Source: Epiperipatus broadwayi
Lineage: Eukaryota > Onychophora > Udeonychophora > Euonychophora > Peripatidae
Length of the DNA stretch: 64,000 nt
Direction of reading: 5' to 3'
NCBI GenBank assembly: GCA_028023455.1
Contig: JAQFVV010000512.1
Location: forward strand, 248,001 to 312,000
Shown: one piece after another, positions 1-11,982 of the stretch
Layout of the letters: each line of letters starts with the position of its first letter
How positions within the stretch are numbered: position 1 is the first letter of the stretch
The notes under the pieces: model-generated
Databases searched by the model: none
What the model saw: the letters and a program-made list of their open reading frames with translations, nothing else
Told to the model about the DNA's origin: nothing
Program-made: the position numbers and the translations under genes

Positions 1-162
1 TCTATGAGCAAGTGACATTGGGTAAACATTCAGAATAATATATATAATTTTTTTTAATCTTAACTTACGTATCTGCCTACTATATAAATTTTTCTAGGTT
101 CAAATGCCTAGATGGCACCGTTGTAGTATGGATATGTTAAGGTTCATTTCAGTGACTGTTAA
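1..162 (+). repeat. 3' end of a family A-related LTR (5' LTR, cut by window edge)
   Basis: Positions 66-120 match the right end of the family A LTR at 62550-62605 almost base for base (the stretch around 'tttctaggttcaaatgcct'). The LTR end near 'gactgtta' corresponds to 'gatcgttaca' in the 62.6-kb copy and is followed by a primer-binding site. The rest of this LTR lies outside the window. This is direct sequence comparison within the window. Confidence 0.75.
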
Positions 163-677
163 AGTGGCACCCAACATGGGGCTGTCTTTAATAAATCATG
201 AGTGCCCTGAGAATTTTAAAAAGAAATCATGCCAGTAATATTTTTTTCTGACATCAGAATATATTTTTTGTATTATATAAAGTTATAAACTTGAATTTTG
301 TGTAAAAAGTACTGCCAGTAAAAAAATTGTGCATATGTAGATAGAAATGCGAGGAATAAAATGTAATAATTAATATAATTCATAATTTAAAAAAAAAATT
401 CTAAAATCACGTAATTTTTTTGACTTGCCTAAGTTAATAATGAAATGTAGAGAAAAGGGAACTCTTGAGGGAGGAGGTGTAATCTCAGCTGGGGTGAAAA
501 GGAAAGAATAGTCAGCATTTTTTTTCTTGTAATTACTAACAAAGTTATGTCTTTCCATTAATAACCAAAGTTTTGTCCTTTTAAAAAAATGTAGTATAAT
601 CAATTTGTGTAACGTCATTATTAACACTAAGTAAATTCTTTTTTTTAATGTTTTTTTTTTGAGGAAGTTTACTGATA
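163..677 (+). mobile_element. Internal region of a short non-coding LTR element
   Basis: This lies between the primer-binding site and the next LTR start at 678. It shares blocks with 62661-63594: 'tgccctgagaattttaaaaa', 'cagaatatattttttgtatt', and the last ~30 bases before the 3' LTR ('actgatatgtaatg'). No gag or pol similarity is visible; the open frames here are short and AT-driven. It has one copy of a unit that is present about three times in the 62.7-kb element. Confidence 0.65.
165..182 (+). promoter_or_regulatory. Primer-binding site, tRNA-Lys1,2 type
   Basis: The 18 bases starting TGGCACCCAAC match the known tRNA-Lys1,2 primer-binding site at 16 of 18 positions. Both differences are G-to-A changes in what would be CpG dinucleotides, as expected from methyl-cytosine decay on the other strand. 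It sits 2-3 bases after the LTR end, the normal place for a minus-strand primer site. Confidence 0.75.
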
Positions 678-1780
678 TGTAATGGAATATAATATTCCAT
701 TTCATTATTTTAAAATAAAAATAAAAAGATCATAAATAAAAATTGATTTATTAAAAAGAAAAAACCTTAATAACTGAAAATTAAAAGTTGTTTATTATAT
801 ATATTGTCATGCAGATGGAAAACTTAAACTATTTTAAGAAAAAGTATTTGAAAGTATTTTTTTTGTAAAAAAGTAAAAATATAAAGATTGATATTTTAAC
901 AATAGAAATAATGTTGATTTCTATAACCTTAGAAAATGAAAATGATTGGTTTATTAATTAAATGATTGTTTGAAAGCAAACTGGCCCTTGAGGCATTTAA
1001 AATAAATTAAAGGGTCAGATAAGAGAGTACAAAGAAATTAAATGACCAATGCAAACACCTGAAATGTCAGCACAGACTGTAATTGTAACACCAGAGGATT
1101 AGTGACATATTGCCAGTTGAATCCAAAGATTGGATGATAGGAGACTAAGAAAAATATAAAACCCAAATGATTATTATAATTCTGATCTTAGAGCTGACTA
1201 TGAGTAGATCGTTATAACTAGCTATATTGCAGATTTTTATGATGTGGAAGTCTGCAATAAATTTAATTTTCCAGACAACCAGCTGAGGCCTCTGGATGAC
1301 AGTTCTTGACCAAATGCATGGCAAGTTACAGTTTCATTTCAAAGAAGGACAAAATCTACGAAAGTGATCATGAAGATGGATTTCTGAATCTATTAAATCC
1401 GTAAAGTATGAACTATTGTGTCTATCCATTTCAGAACTTTCCTAAAATTGTAAGTAATTAATAACTGAAAATAAGAACTCTTATCTGACTTAAAAAATGC
1501 AAATTCAATTATTGATATTTTTATGTAGATGTTTAAGCAATCATTTTCATTTCATTTTTTTGTGTGTGTATTATGTTTTAACTAAAATGTATTAAATTTA
1601 AAGTTGGGTGTAGATAGTTGCATGGATAAAGATTAATAACTATGTTTAAATTCATTTATGTTTAATTTAAGGGATTTTAATTTCAGGCTATTTGTTTCGT
1701 AGTTGTGTCAGTGCTGGTGGAGAGATATATAGACCTTTATATTAATGTAATGTGAAGCATGTTTAGCATACAGGGCAATG
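678..1780 (+). repeat. Divergent 3' LTR related to family A
   Basis: It starts TGTAATGG and immediately forms a palindrome (arms AATGGAATAT / ATATTCCATT). Blocks around 975-1025 (homologous to 36190-36230, ending 'ggtcagata') and 1095-1160 (homologous to 36290-36350) follow in the same order as in the family A LTRs. Weaker similarity continues to about 1750. I could not find its right end, so it is either truncated or too diverged. Confidence 0.5.
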
Positions 1781-2152
1781 TGCCCAACTGAATGCATGAC
1801 CCCAAAGAGGCAGTCATATCATTGAAATGGTCACAGATGTATTTCCTGCACCATTGACCCCTTCTAGCTTTATGGACAGGGATTTATAAAACAGCAGAAA
1901 GACCGCTTTTTCCCCATATGTAGCACTCTTTAAAAAAATTATATACATGATTCCTTAGTCTGGCTAATGCACTTTCCTGTTCTGGAGATGGATCATTTTC
2001 TTCAATTAATATCACACTGTCAAATGCACATTCCTGTTGGTGTGGTTTTATGCTAGCATCTTCATATTAAATTGGTTGCAAATATATATCTGGAAGCTGA
2101 CATTGGGTTGACTACGGACTTTTAGTCTGAGATTGAATGAATGTTTTGATAA

Positions 2153-2801
2153 GTTTTAAGGGGAGATAAAACTAAAAATATTGAAGTTTATTATAATGAG
2201 TTGTTAAATGTTGGATACAATTATGATTGTGTATATTGTACTGTTAAAAATTTTACTTCTAAATATAAAAATATTAATGATAATGTTAATTTTTCTGATA
2301 AAAAGTTGTGGATATCAATACCATATATATCGAATCAACAGGCAAGTTTCATTAAGAAAATTTATAAAGGAATATGCAATATAGCATTTTATGCACCACC
2401 TACATTAAATAAATTAATAAACAATTCAAAAGATAAAACTTTATTGACAAATAAAAATTTTATCATTTACAAATGGACATGTAGGTGTGGTAGTGAATGT
2501 ATAGGTGAATCGAGGTGCACATTGGAACAAAGAACAAAAGAGCACATATTATTGTTTAAAAGGGTTCAAAATACGAAACAAAATTTTAAAAATAGTGAGA
2601 ATTTATCAGCTTCTGTTTTTTTATGACCATAATAAATCATGTATATATGGTTTTGATTTTGATTATAACAATGTAAAAATATTGGAAACTGAAAGAAATA
2701 ACAATAAAAGAAAAATTAAAGAGGCGATGTTAATATATAAATACAAACAAAATTTAATTAACTGGCAAGCAGCAAACGTTAAGGTAACAGAATTATGGTA
2801 A
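2153..2801 (+). pseudogene. Penelope-like element, C-terminal linker and GIY-YIG endonuclease (frameshifted)
   Basis: An open frame runs from 2153 to 2626, then continues in another frame to 2801, so a frameshift lies near the T-run at about 2618. The first part has a PLE linker ('ISIPYISN') and then 'FIIYKWTCRCGSECIGES' followed by 'LEQRTKEH'. This matches the GIY-YIG core of Penelope-like elements, with the second motif Tyr replaced by Cys. The second frame carries 'VKILETERNNNKRKIKEAML', with the conserved late Glu. In PLEs this domain nicks target DNA for integration of the reverse-transcribed copy. The reverse transcriptase itself is missing, so this is a 5'-truncated, dead copy. The PLE assignment is firm; the family within PLEs is not determined. 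Confidence 0.8.
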
Positions 2802-5800
2802 AGTTGACATTGAATTATGAGAAAGTTGACATTTTAAATGTGATAGTTGACAAAGCTACAACGTAGTGATAGCGCTTCTAAGTTATAGTTATACATATAA
2901 TGTTTATTGACTTTTAATTACTGTATTTTCAAATATTTATTTATAGAGTTACGTATATTATTTTGAAGAAATACAGACATCATTTGTAATATATATATAT
3001 ATATATATATAAAGGAATAATAAACAACAAGATATAAAGGATACAGATATTCTATATCCGTGTTTTGTGATCAATATTTTTGATAATATATATATATATA
3101 ATTAACCGAAAATACTTCTGTGGATTTAAGGATTGTGTATAATAGTTTGTAAACCGTTAAATTATATAAATATAAACATAGGTACAAATTGAAATTCTAT
3201 ACTATACTGAGAAATAAATATATTATTTTGAAAAATATCGTATTTGATATATATAAACAAAATAATCAATTAAGCAATTTTATTGGCTTGACCAATTTGC
3301 GCCGTCGATTTATGCCGATTAGGCATATCCTATTAATTCAACGGCACAAATCAGTTATTTAAAATAACAAATTTGATATGTAGGTTATTTACAAATATTT
3401 ATACCATTATTTCAAGACGGCAAAAATTAACAATATTTTAACTAAGACATCCTTCAAATCCACGTTTTTCTTTCAATTTCACACCCTGATTCTTCTATTA
3501 TGTGTAATTTTTGATGTGGTATGTTGCAGTTTAATCATTTATAGTAGAGTTTGACTGATTATTATTGTTTCCAATGGATTCCTCAAAGTCATTATTATTA
3601 TTAGACATCCAGTAATACCTTTGATAAACATATCTTTTTAAAACTATGTATTTTGATTTGTAATGTTGATATTTGGTTTTCAGGTAGATCCTGTAATTTT
3701 CTCTTCAGTCTATTTTTTATGTAGTTTGTTTCAGATTCAAATTTTATCAGTGATTTTAAATCTTTTCTGTTTTAAAATGAGATTTCTATAACTGTTGTTT
3801 GGGAGTAAAAGATTTAATTAATTTAGTTTTTACTTTTCTTTTTATCAATAGTAGAAAAAGTGATTTGTTCTATATTCTTATGCAGATAATATGTAGATGT
3901 AAAATATTTTGAATATTTAAAAATATTAACAAATTCACCACTTCCTCTTCTTTGTTGTAATATCTTATATAAATGCATTTTATTCACTCTACTTTGAACA
4001 ATTTTTAGCAAGAAAAGAACTATTTATTGTACATATATGCATTCACAATCTTATGTTAGTTCCAAAGAAGACTGCAGGACAGTCCAGTACTAAAGAAGAC
4101 TGCAGAAAAGTTAAAACATAATATTGTATATGAAAATATCTACAATAACAGGTTTTCTGCTAACAAGTGTTCAAAGTAGAGTGGTTCAATTGGATTTTGA
4201 ATATTATTCCTTAAAAATAAAAGAGGTTTCATTTTTTTAAATATTGTTTAAGTGGTTAGCAGCACTTTCAGATAACCTGTCAAATTCTGAATGGTGTGTG
4301 CATGTGTGTGGGGAGAGGTAGCATAAGGTACTTAAACTTTCAAGTTTTCAATTAGTGATCAAAATTTATTGATGTAAAATCAACACCATTATCTGTAATA
4401 AGTATATTTGGATAACCGTACATTGAAAATATTTCACCAAATTATTTTTGATGCTATATTCTACATAGTGGAAGAATTCATTGCCAAGCACTAGAAATAT
4501 ATAACCCATGAAAATGAACAGCATGGTTAGCATGAAAAAATTGTCATGGCTTATATTTTGAGGTCATGAACTATAATCTTTTTAGCCAATTAAGCACTAG
4601 CCTGATAAACTGGTCATTTCCAAATTATAATTTGATATTATTAATCCCTGGTCAACCTCATACCTATTAGTTAGAGCATTCACAACAATTGAATGTCTGT
4701 TGTAGAACAAGTCTAAAAATTTGGAATAGTATTAAAGAGAAACAATAACTTTCCTTTTTTAGAATGTCATTCTTTGAACAAAGGTTAAGTTTTGTTTCAC
4801 CTGTCAGAAAAAAAAAACAGGTAATTTGGCAATGATTTTACAAGTCAATTTTGGCTGATTTAATTTTTGAATAATTGGTAGCCTTGGCTATTATTTGTTC
4901 ACATGGATGCACTCTTACCTGTTTAATATATTAATATTCTAATATTAATCCATTTTATCAGAGATCCATGGCATCACATCTGCATATTATATTAATTTGC
5001 TCTTTTTACAAATAGGCCCATAATCACAAGAAGTTAAAAGGGCAATATAGCAGAGCTATTATGGACTAAGATTATCTGAAATAGATTTTGTGTTTGCTAA
5101 AATTTCTAAAAAATTCTTTTGATATATAATGATAATAAATTGTTCAATAGATTAATATTAATGTTAACATACATATGCCAATACCAGCAAGATCTTTTTG
5201 TTGTATTGCCATTTTATCTTTTTTTAATGTTCTATATGTATACATAATAAGAATTTATTATAATGCCGTATATGTATACATGATAAAAATTTATTATCTT
5301 ACTATGGCATGTATTATAACAACTCCACATCCCAAAGTGAATGCATTGACCATCAAAATTATATTTACAGTATTATAGTAGTGCATTAAAATTTATTTCA
5401 TGATCCATTTTTATTTTATGGAAAGCCATTTGCAGGATAATTGTCCATTCCATTTTTGATTTGTCTTAAGAAATTTGCATAATAGTAAGTAATATGTGTT
5501 GTTCTCTTCAAAAATATTTTAAAGTAGTATATTAATCTCAAAAATATCCATATATTTTATTCATTTTTAGATATGGGCACATTTTTAACGGCTGGAAGCT
5601 TTCAGGGTCAGAAGTTTTCTTTTGCTAAAGATAATGTTATTTAGAAATTTTAGATTGTTTATATTCTAGCTGCACTCTCCAGCATTTATCATTGAGCCAA
5701 ATTGTTGACTTTTTTCAGACATAAATTTATCTATTTCTTAGTAGGACTTCTGTATTGGTCACCATTAATATGTCAACAAAATAGTGCATAATATATTTAA

Positions 5801-5927
5801 GTCCTATTAGTACTGTATTTTCAATTGGAAAACTACTTGGTGTGGTGTTAATTTCAAATGAAAGATTATTGTAGTTAAAGTATCAAATGTAAGTTGTTAC
5901 TTTTAAAGCCCTTTATAAAAAAAATTA
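2802..5927. other. AT-rich non-coding stretch
   Basis: It contains short (TA)n tracts at 2988-3011 and 3085-3101, a nested hairpin at 3295-3351, and a short duplicated motif around 'aaagaagactgcag' (about 4066 and 4094). The minus strand of 3480-4011 reads as short lysine-rich frames that could be a decayed PLE N-terminal region, but I cannot support a gene call. The rest shows nothing recognisable. Confidence 0.5.
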
Positions 5928-5941
5928 ATAAATCATAGTAT

Positions 5942-6068
5942 TAAATATATAAATTCAACATTCTTTCTTTTTCTTTTTAAAACTTGTTTTATTCCAAACT
6001 ATAATTTTATTTCTCTTCCATACAACATTTCAATTACATTCTGCAGTCATTATCAAGTTTCCTTAAAA
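5942..6068 (-). repeat. Inverted pseudo-LTR arm of the Penelope-like element
   Basis: Its reverse complement matches 6966-7100 with only a few differences, including the hairpin and the segment around 'tatagtttggaataaaacaa'. Confidence 0.8.
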
Positions 6069-6078
6069 AATATTTTTT

Positions 6079-6675
6079 AAGAATGAAATAAATAATATTA
6101 GGGTGGAATGTATTAAAAATGATTATCCTGAATATATTGTAAAAAGATTGATATCTAATTATAATATTGAAAATATAAAAAGAAAGATTAAATTGAATAA
6201 AAATGGAGAAAATAAAATAATTTATATAGAATTTAGGGTATCAAGATATTTATTTTTTAAAATTAAGAAATTTTTTAGGTATTTTAATAGGTGATATAAT
6301 ACATTAATTTGCCCTGTTTATAAAAGGAAACAATGTTTGGGTGAGTTAATAAATGATTATGATAAAATTGATATTTTAGAATGTATAAATTCAGTATATA
6401 TAATTAAATGTATGAATTGTGATAAAAATAATAATGTAAATATGACTTATATAGGAACAAGTAAGAATAAATTAAAAACTAGATTAAGGCAGCATTTATA
6501 TGATAAAAAATCTGCTATATATATTCATAAAAAGAAATTTAAGCATGAAAATTTTGATATAAGGTCATTGGAATGCGTTAAAAAATTTAAAGAGAGAATG
6601 AAAAAAGAGGAAGTATATATAGATCAGTATAAACCAGTATTAAATAGAATGTTAATAAATAAAGCTAAAAAATAA
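6079..6675 (+). pseudogene. Penelope-like element C-terminus with GIY-YIG endonuclease (one internal stop)
   Basis: One reading frame runs from the inverted arm to the stop at 6673-6675, broken only by a TGA at 6292-6294. The first part ('NDYPEYIVKRLI...') resembles the PLE linker between reverse transcriptase and endonuclease. The second part has a Cys-rich segment ('CPVYKRKQC', then 'IIKCMNC'), the motif 'MTYIGTSKNKLKTRLRQH' typical of GIY-YIG nucleases, and a late Glu within 'KKEEVYIDQYKPVLN'. In the family this domain cuts target DNA. There is no start codon because the element is 5' truncated inside the coding region. Codon use is extremely AT-rich, like the surroundings. The sequence is clearly different from the GIY-YIG of 2153-2801, so two PLE families are present. 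Confidence 0.8.
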
Positions 6676-6965
6676 GATAATATAGGAATAATATATAAAA
6701 AAGGAAAGGGGTAAAAAAAGAATGTTAATGGGTAAAGATTTAGAGAATAGATAATAAATTTATATAAGAAGAGTATTAAATTATAAAGGTATTTTAAAAG
6801 AAATAATTAAAGATAGGGAAGGAGGTAAATAATTGTATTTGTAGATGATAATAATATTGTGGTTTTATTTGAATATTATATATTTGGAATGTATTAATAT
6901 TTTATTTATTTGTGTTATTATTTTTGTTTTTTATTTTTTATTTATTTTATTATTATTATTATTAT

Positions 6966-7100
6966 TTTTTTAAGGAAACTTGATAATGACTACAGAATGT
7001 AGTTGAAACGTTGTATGGAAGAGAAGTAAAATTATAGTTTGGAATAAAACAAGTTTTAAAAAGAAAAAGAAGGAATGTTGAATTTATATATTTATTATCT
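6966..7100 (+). repeat. 3' pseudo-LTR arm with hammerhead-like hairpin
   Basis: It contains 'TGATAATGA', a hairpin CTACA-gaa-TGTAG, then 'TTGAAACGTTG'. The order (GAUNA, stem, GAAAC, GUU) resembles the hammerhead ribozymes reported in PLE pseudo-LTRs, but the essential CUGA part of the core is not intact here. Confidence 0.7.
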
Positions 7101-7164
7101 TGGAGCTATAATTTAAAAAGAAAAAGAAGTGAAAAGTTGTGTATATAATTATAAATCATAGTAT

Positions 7165-7500
7165 CTCATGAATATTACTATAAAAATTGGGATATAATGC
7201 CAATTAAAGCAAGACACACTTTCTCTTTGCTTTTTGTAAAAAAATGGCTATATGTTTATCATTTCAAAGGAAACATACATATTTATTGTGCACTCATATC
7301 TTTTGATTAATTATGCATATATTAATATATTGATTTATGAAATGGATTTGAACATGTTAATGATTAAATAAAATGTTTTGATTTGTATAGATTATTGTTT
7401 ATTATCCTCATTTTGAATTCCTTATATTTGTTCTACATTTTCTTTTGTAGTTAATTCTAAACATCACTAATAGGTTTTGAGAAAATGCATATATATATAT
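7165..7500. other. Non-coding flank
   Basis: AT-rich sequence ending in a (TA)n tract at about 7490-7500 that abuts the family B element. I see no gene or repeat match in it. Confidence 0.5.
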
Positions 7501-8516
7501 TCTGACCTTGTAATCGTGTGTAGCTCCACTACACATCAGGCCAATCACGTTGAGGGCCATAATCTAACCGCCCCGTTCCCGCATCTCCACTTCCCCCAAA
7601 ATAAATATAATATAGTGAAAATCATCTAACCGGGTTGTAGCTCTAATAATTAATGAAATATTCAATTAAATGCTTTACTAGCTCAAGTTTCTTAAAATTA
7701 ATTTAGGTTCTGTTTTAAACTAACTCAAATAAATATTCAGGAATTCATGAGACTAGAAGTGAAAATACGGGTGACAAGGTAGATTACATTGAGACAATAT
7801 CCCACAGGATACCACCTCAATGGCATAAGAACACTATCCCCTCTTATACTACTATTACAAATAATAACTACATAGTATTCTTATGACTTCCACACTTCTA
7901 ATCACTAAGACTCATTTAACAATTGAAGTATTAATCTTTTATCTCTAATAATAATAATAGTAATCATCTAGCTCAACTGAAATAATCTCAGGTTCTTAAA
8001 TTTATTCATATGTTAATAAATGTATGGTAGCAAAATATGATAAGGGATTTTATGTCATAATCTACTACTCTGCAATTAGATTAATAATAAAACAATAATA
8101 ATTACAATCTTCATTGCTTAATCCAACTAGTACAGCTTTTCTTTCATCACAAATTTATAACCGTAATAAATTAGTTAATAATCTAATATCCCCTTTTTTA
8201 TCTTTAAATAATAAAATAAATTAATAAGTGGCAGTGTTTAGATAATCTGATAAATAAAGCAAGTGGCAACTAATAGCATATAATTTAGCAAAATATTATG
8301 ATAATGGATTGATGACCAGTAACGCAATGCAATTTTATAATTATTTAATTATAAGAACATCAATAAATATTTAAGATTAAACATACTTCTCTATTTATCT
8401 TTTGTGCAAACAATCATATACTTAGTTTAATGGTTGTGAACATACCCTGTGAATTCATGCAATGATGTAGAGAAAACAAAACTCAGACACAAGTTTTAAT
8501 AAACAAATTTTAAAAT

Positions 8517-8522
8517 TTTATT
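8517..8522 (-). terminator. Polyadenylation signal of family B, copy 1
   Basis: AATAAA on the minus strand, followed by a GT-rich stretch ('CTTGTGTCTGAGTTTTG'). The same arrangement occurs at 45108 and 59198 in the other two copies. Confidence 0.5.
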
Positions 8523-11323
8523 AACATCAATAAAAATAAATAAAATAAACAAATCCATCTACATCTATTTACAAGGGATATCCTCATTTTTCTTTACACT
8601 ACAATAGCTGAATTATACACATTTATATTTCTTTTATCATTAATTAAACTTATTATGCCTTTTAAAAGTTATTTATTTATTTCTCATTAGGTTTATCATA
8701 TCACTTATTTTAACTATTTTATGGGTAACACCATTCTTTACCTTTTAATATTAAAGCTACCGTATAATAAATTATCTATGTGGATAAACATCATTTATAA
8801 CACCATAACTTTACAATCAATATGGTTTTTAAAAGAAAATTACATTTTCTTGTAACTTTATATAAGTCACTCCGCATATTATTGAAATATTATTATTACT
8901 TTTAACGTTTGTTCTCCAATGCTCGTAAACTATAATACGTTTATTCCATAAGCCATACTCATGTATAATACTATAACATGGGTTTAATTATCACCTGCTA
9001 CAGTTTCACATATACTATAATTATCGAATGTTATTGTATTTTTTAAATATGCAATACTTATATTTTTTAAAATATAATTAACAATAAGAAAACGTGAAAT
9101 TATATTTAATATTTTTGTATATTTCTATTTGGATATACTTTTATAAAATTATAGTTCATTTCTTAAAAGGAATTAAAATAATTCTCTAACTCCTTCCCTT
9201 CTTAGGATATCTGCATCTTTCTTTCAATAATCATAATCTACTCTTCATTAATACTTAACTATTCTTATTCCAAATAATAGCATGACATACATTCTAAAAT
9301 ATCTATTGTTTCCCTTTTAATAGACTTATCATATAACAATATAGTTGCAAAAAATACAGATAAAGATAGCGAAAGATGTATAGGATATCGGGAAAATAGA
9401 TAGATAACTTATCCGCAATATACTTCAAAAATGTATGGAACAGTGTGAATAGGTCCGACATTCATTGTCTAGTAACCGTGGCGATAAGCGTGATGTGGCA
9501 GCTATTTACTCAGCTTTACCAAACATCTAGTACGACTCACAAGAAATATATAAAATACCACTGTCCAAGACAACATGTGTATCAGTCGTAGGACTTTGTT
9601 AACTACACTGATTAACATCTAAAACTACTTATTATTTCACTCCCTGTAGCATCCTAGTTTTTAATACATCCTCTTGGTTTCCGAATCACCACATACTACC
9701 AAGTCACTACACAAACTATCTCTCAAGATTTTTACTGTATCCAACATCGATAAAGTACTAACTACTTTTTAAAACAATAAACAAAATTTGCTAATATAAA
9801 AACATTTCCCTATTCCATAAGAACAATTTGTCTTGCTTTATTACACTGTAGGTTCAACATCTACATTTTGTTAAAATAACATTTAAATATCCCAATCGGA
9901 AAATTAACAGAAAATATCACATAACCATCGGTTATATTGAACTATATTAATAACACATAAAATGATTATCGTATGCATATTTTTAAAATTCTAATCACAT
10001 CTCAAAGTGTTTTAGAGTGTTGTTTTCAAAATGCGTTTTACAACAATAATAACAATAAAACTTTTGCGCTACATTCATTCGATTCTCAGCTGATCTAAAT
10101 AAATAAAACATACATTATATATCATTAATAATTATAAATGTTACCAAAAACAATCTTTATCTTCCTATCAGAGTTCGTAGTAGGTTTCTTTCTCTTCGAG
10201 CATCGCAAATATACAAATTTCCACATACATACAAATTTATTTTAAAATTCAAAATCAAAACATATTATTTCATATAATGTTATATCACGAATTAATGTAT
10301 TTTTTTTCCCTATCCCTATCTAAAACTTAATGTTTAACTTAGATTAGTAAAGAAAATAATTCAAACCATAATCACATATTTTTCAGACGGTATATCTTGG
10401 TTAGTCCCATAATATTTATTATTTCTTCTTTTGTCCGAATGTTCTCCTTTATGCTTATTAAAGTTTTAAATAAATTAGTTCATTTAATAAACTGTTTAGA
10501 CGATCTTTAGTTTTAGTGTTTAATCCAAAATTATTAGAAAACATTTTATTTAGTTATCCCACGAAGCTTTTTAATGTTCTGGTGAATATTACCTCGGCGC
10601 GTTGATGCATCTTTATTTCTAGTTAAACTACAATTATTTAATAATTATGGTACCAATTGCGTTTTCCATGGATCCAATATTTTATATTTCTCTTCTGTAA
10701 AATTTTTTTTTCTTTAGGCAAGTGTTTTCCTTGGTAAACTTCACTTTCATTCATTATTATTTTATATACACTACTTTCAATCTTTAACTATTTTCTAGAA
10801 TATTTTCTCAAGTCATCTTAAAGAAAGCAATTCAAACTATTTCAATATTAAAATTCCTTTTGTCCATTTATTCTTGTACGAGTAATACTTATTTTTATTT
10901 TCCATTATCTTCATTAACTTTGCGCACAATGTCCTTCCATTGATTTTATATGCACGAAAACAGCTTTCATAGTGATATGCTATATAAAATATATCAACGA
11001 ATAATATTAACATATTTGGAACATTATAAAATTTACAACTTGGTTTTAAGAATCTATCCATTTTCTATTGAAAACTCTGATTATATTTCGAAAGAATCCA
11101 CTGGCAGGTTACTGTAAAGTTAGTGAAACATTACTATGAAAAACGTTTTTTAAAACATTTTATTCTAAGATTCTCTTCGGATGTTTTTTAAATTGTCAGT
11201 TGGTTTCTTTCAAAGATATTATTAAAATTATAATAAAATTGACTAATAAATTGAAGAAAAAAAAATTAGAGAGCTTAAAATTTTATTTCTGCTCTGGAGT
11301 CAACACATTTTTGTTCTCCCCCA

Positions 11324-11372
11324 TTTATACAATTAGTTGGCGCGATTTTGGTTGTCTGCCAAGATCTATTTT
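11324..11372 (-). promoter_or_regulatory. CCAAT/TATA promoter of family B, copy 1
   Basis: On the minus strand GACCAAT (complement of 11368-11372 and beyond) is followed about 40 bases later by GTATAAATGG (TATA at 11324-11329). Copy 2 has ACCAATC and GTATAAAAGC at the equivalent place. Conservation of both boxes in two otherwise decayed copies supports a real promoter. Confidence 0.55.
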
Positions 11373-11947
11373 TTTTTATTGGTCAATCCCTACTTGGATT
11401 TATAAACAATTTCTAAAGTTTTAAAATCATGATGTAATAGACTTAAATGTTAACTAATTATTATTTTTAAATCAATTATTATCTATTACAATTTAACTAC
11501 CTTTAAAACAATTTTGAAACAATAATTAATAAAGGTGTATACTACTTATTTTTATTATGATGTGTGACAATTCCATCCACTTCTATAATATACTATTTAA
11601 ATATTTTAATTATTAGTATTAATTTAAACCGGTGCTTATACATAGAATATTCCAGACAGTCACGTAGTCATTTCCGGTGTTTAGTCTATTTTTATCTGTC
11701 TTAATAAATTTGCTACTTATATTATATAAAATAATTATATAAAATTTTGAAAAACAATTTAGAAAAATATAGAATTAGATACAATTCTCACCATCACAAT
11801 ATTTATTATTAAATATATCATATTAATATTTTACTGTTTAATATAATCTATAATTTTAAATACTATATAATATTAATTTTAAAATTTTTTAGTAATTGAC
11901 CATTTATAACTATCATTGACCTATAGAAAAGGGCACAATATATATAT

Positions 11948-11982
11948 TGAAATGGTAAATCTGATTCAGATTTGCCATTTCA
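11948..11982 (+). repeat. Palindrome at a (TA)n border, possible LTR start
   Basis: TGAAATGG...CCATTTCA forms a 35-base near-perfect hairpin directly after a short (TA)n tract. It resembles the terminal hairpins that start the other LTR families in the window. No downstream LTR body could be confirmed. Confidence 0.5.

Larger units (their letters stand above)
5928..7164 (+). mobile_element. 5'-truncated Penelope-like element with inverted terminal repeats and 14-bp target duplication
   Basis: The 14-mer ATAAATCATAGTAT occurs at 5928-5941 and again at 7151-7164, flanking the element as a target-site duplication. Inside, an inverted partial copy of the 3' terminal repeat (5942-6068, minus orientation) precedes a truncated coding region (6079-6675), a 3' region, and the same repeat in plus orientation (6966-7100). 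An inverted pseudo-LTR at the 5' truncation point is a known feature of Penelope-like insertions. A single unit therefore explains this whole interval. Confidence 0.8.
7501..11937 (-). mobile_element. Family B element, copy 1 (long LTR-like, non-coding)
   Basis: The interval is collinear with 44199-48481 and with 58254-60517: shared blocks include 'atggcataagaacactatcc', 'gggattttatgtcataatct' and the region around 8500. The right end '...gggcaca' is identical to copy 2, and both flanks are (TA)n. Read on the minus strand it begins TGTGCCC and carries a CCAAT box and TATA box (11324-11372) and an AATAAA signal (8517-8522) followed by GT-rich sequence. That is the order U3-R-U5 expected of an LTR, although 4.4 kb would be very long. 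No gag or pol is visible. It could instead be a complete short non-coding element with its own promoter. Confidence 0.65.

Noticed and set aside
370-705. 111-codon minus-strand frame
   Set aside because: It spans the LTR internal region and LTR start, is AT-driven and has no recognisable domain.
3823-4011. Minus-strand 62-codon frame as a PLE N-terminal fragment
   Set aside because: The Lys-rich composition is suggestive, but no diagnostic motif is present.
10837-11424. Two 74-codon frames inside family B copy 1
   Set aside because: They are not conserved in copy 2, so they are likely chance.
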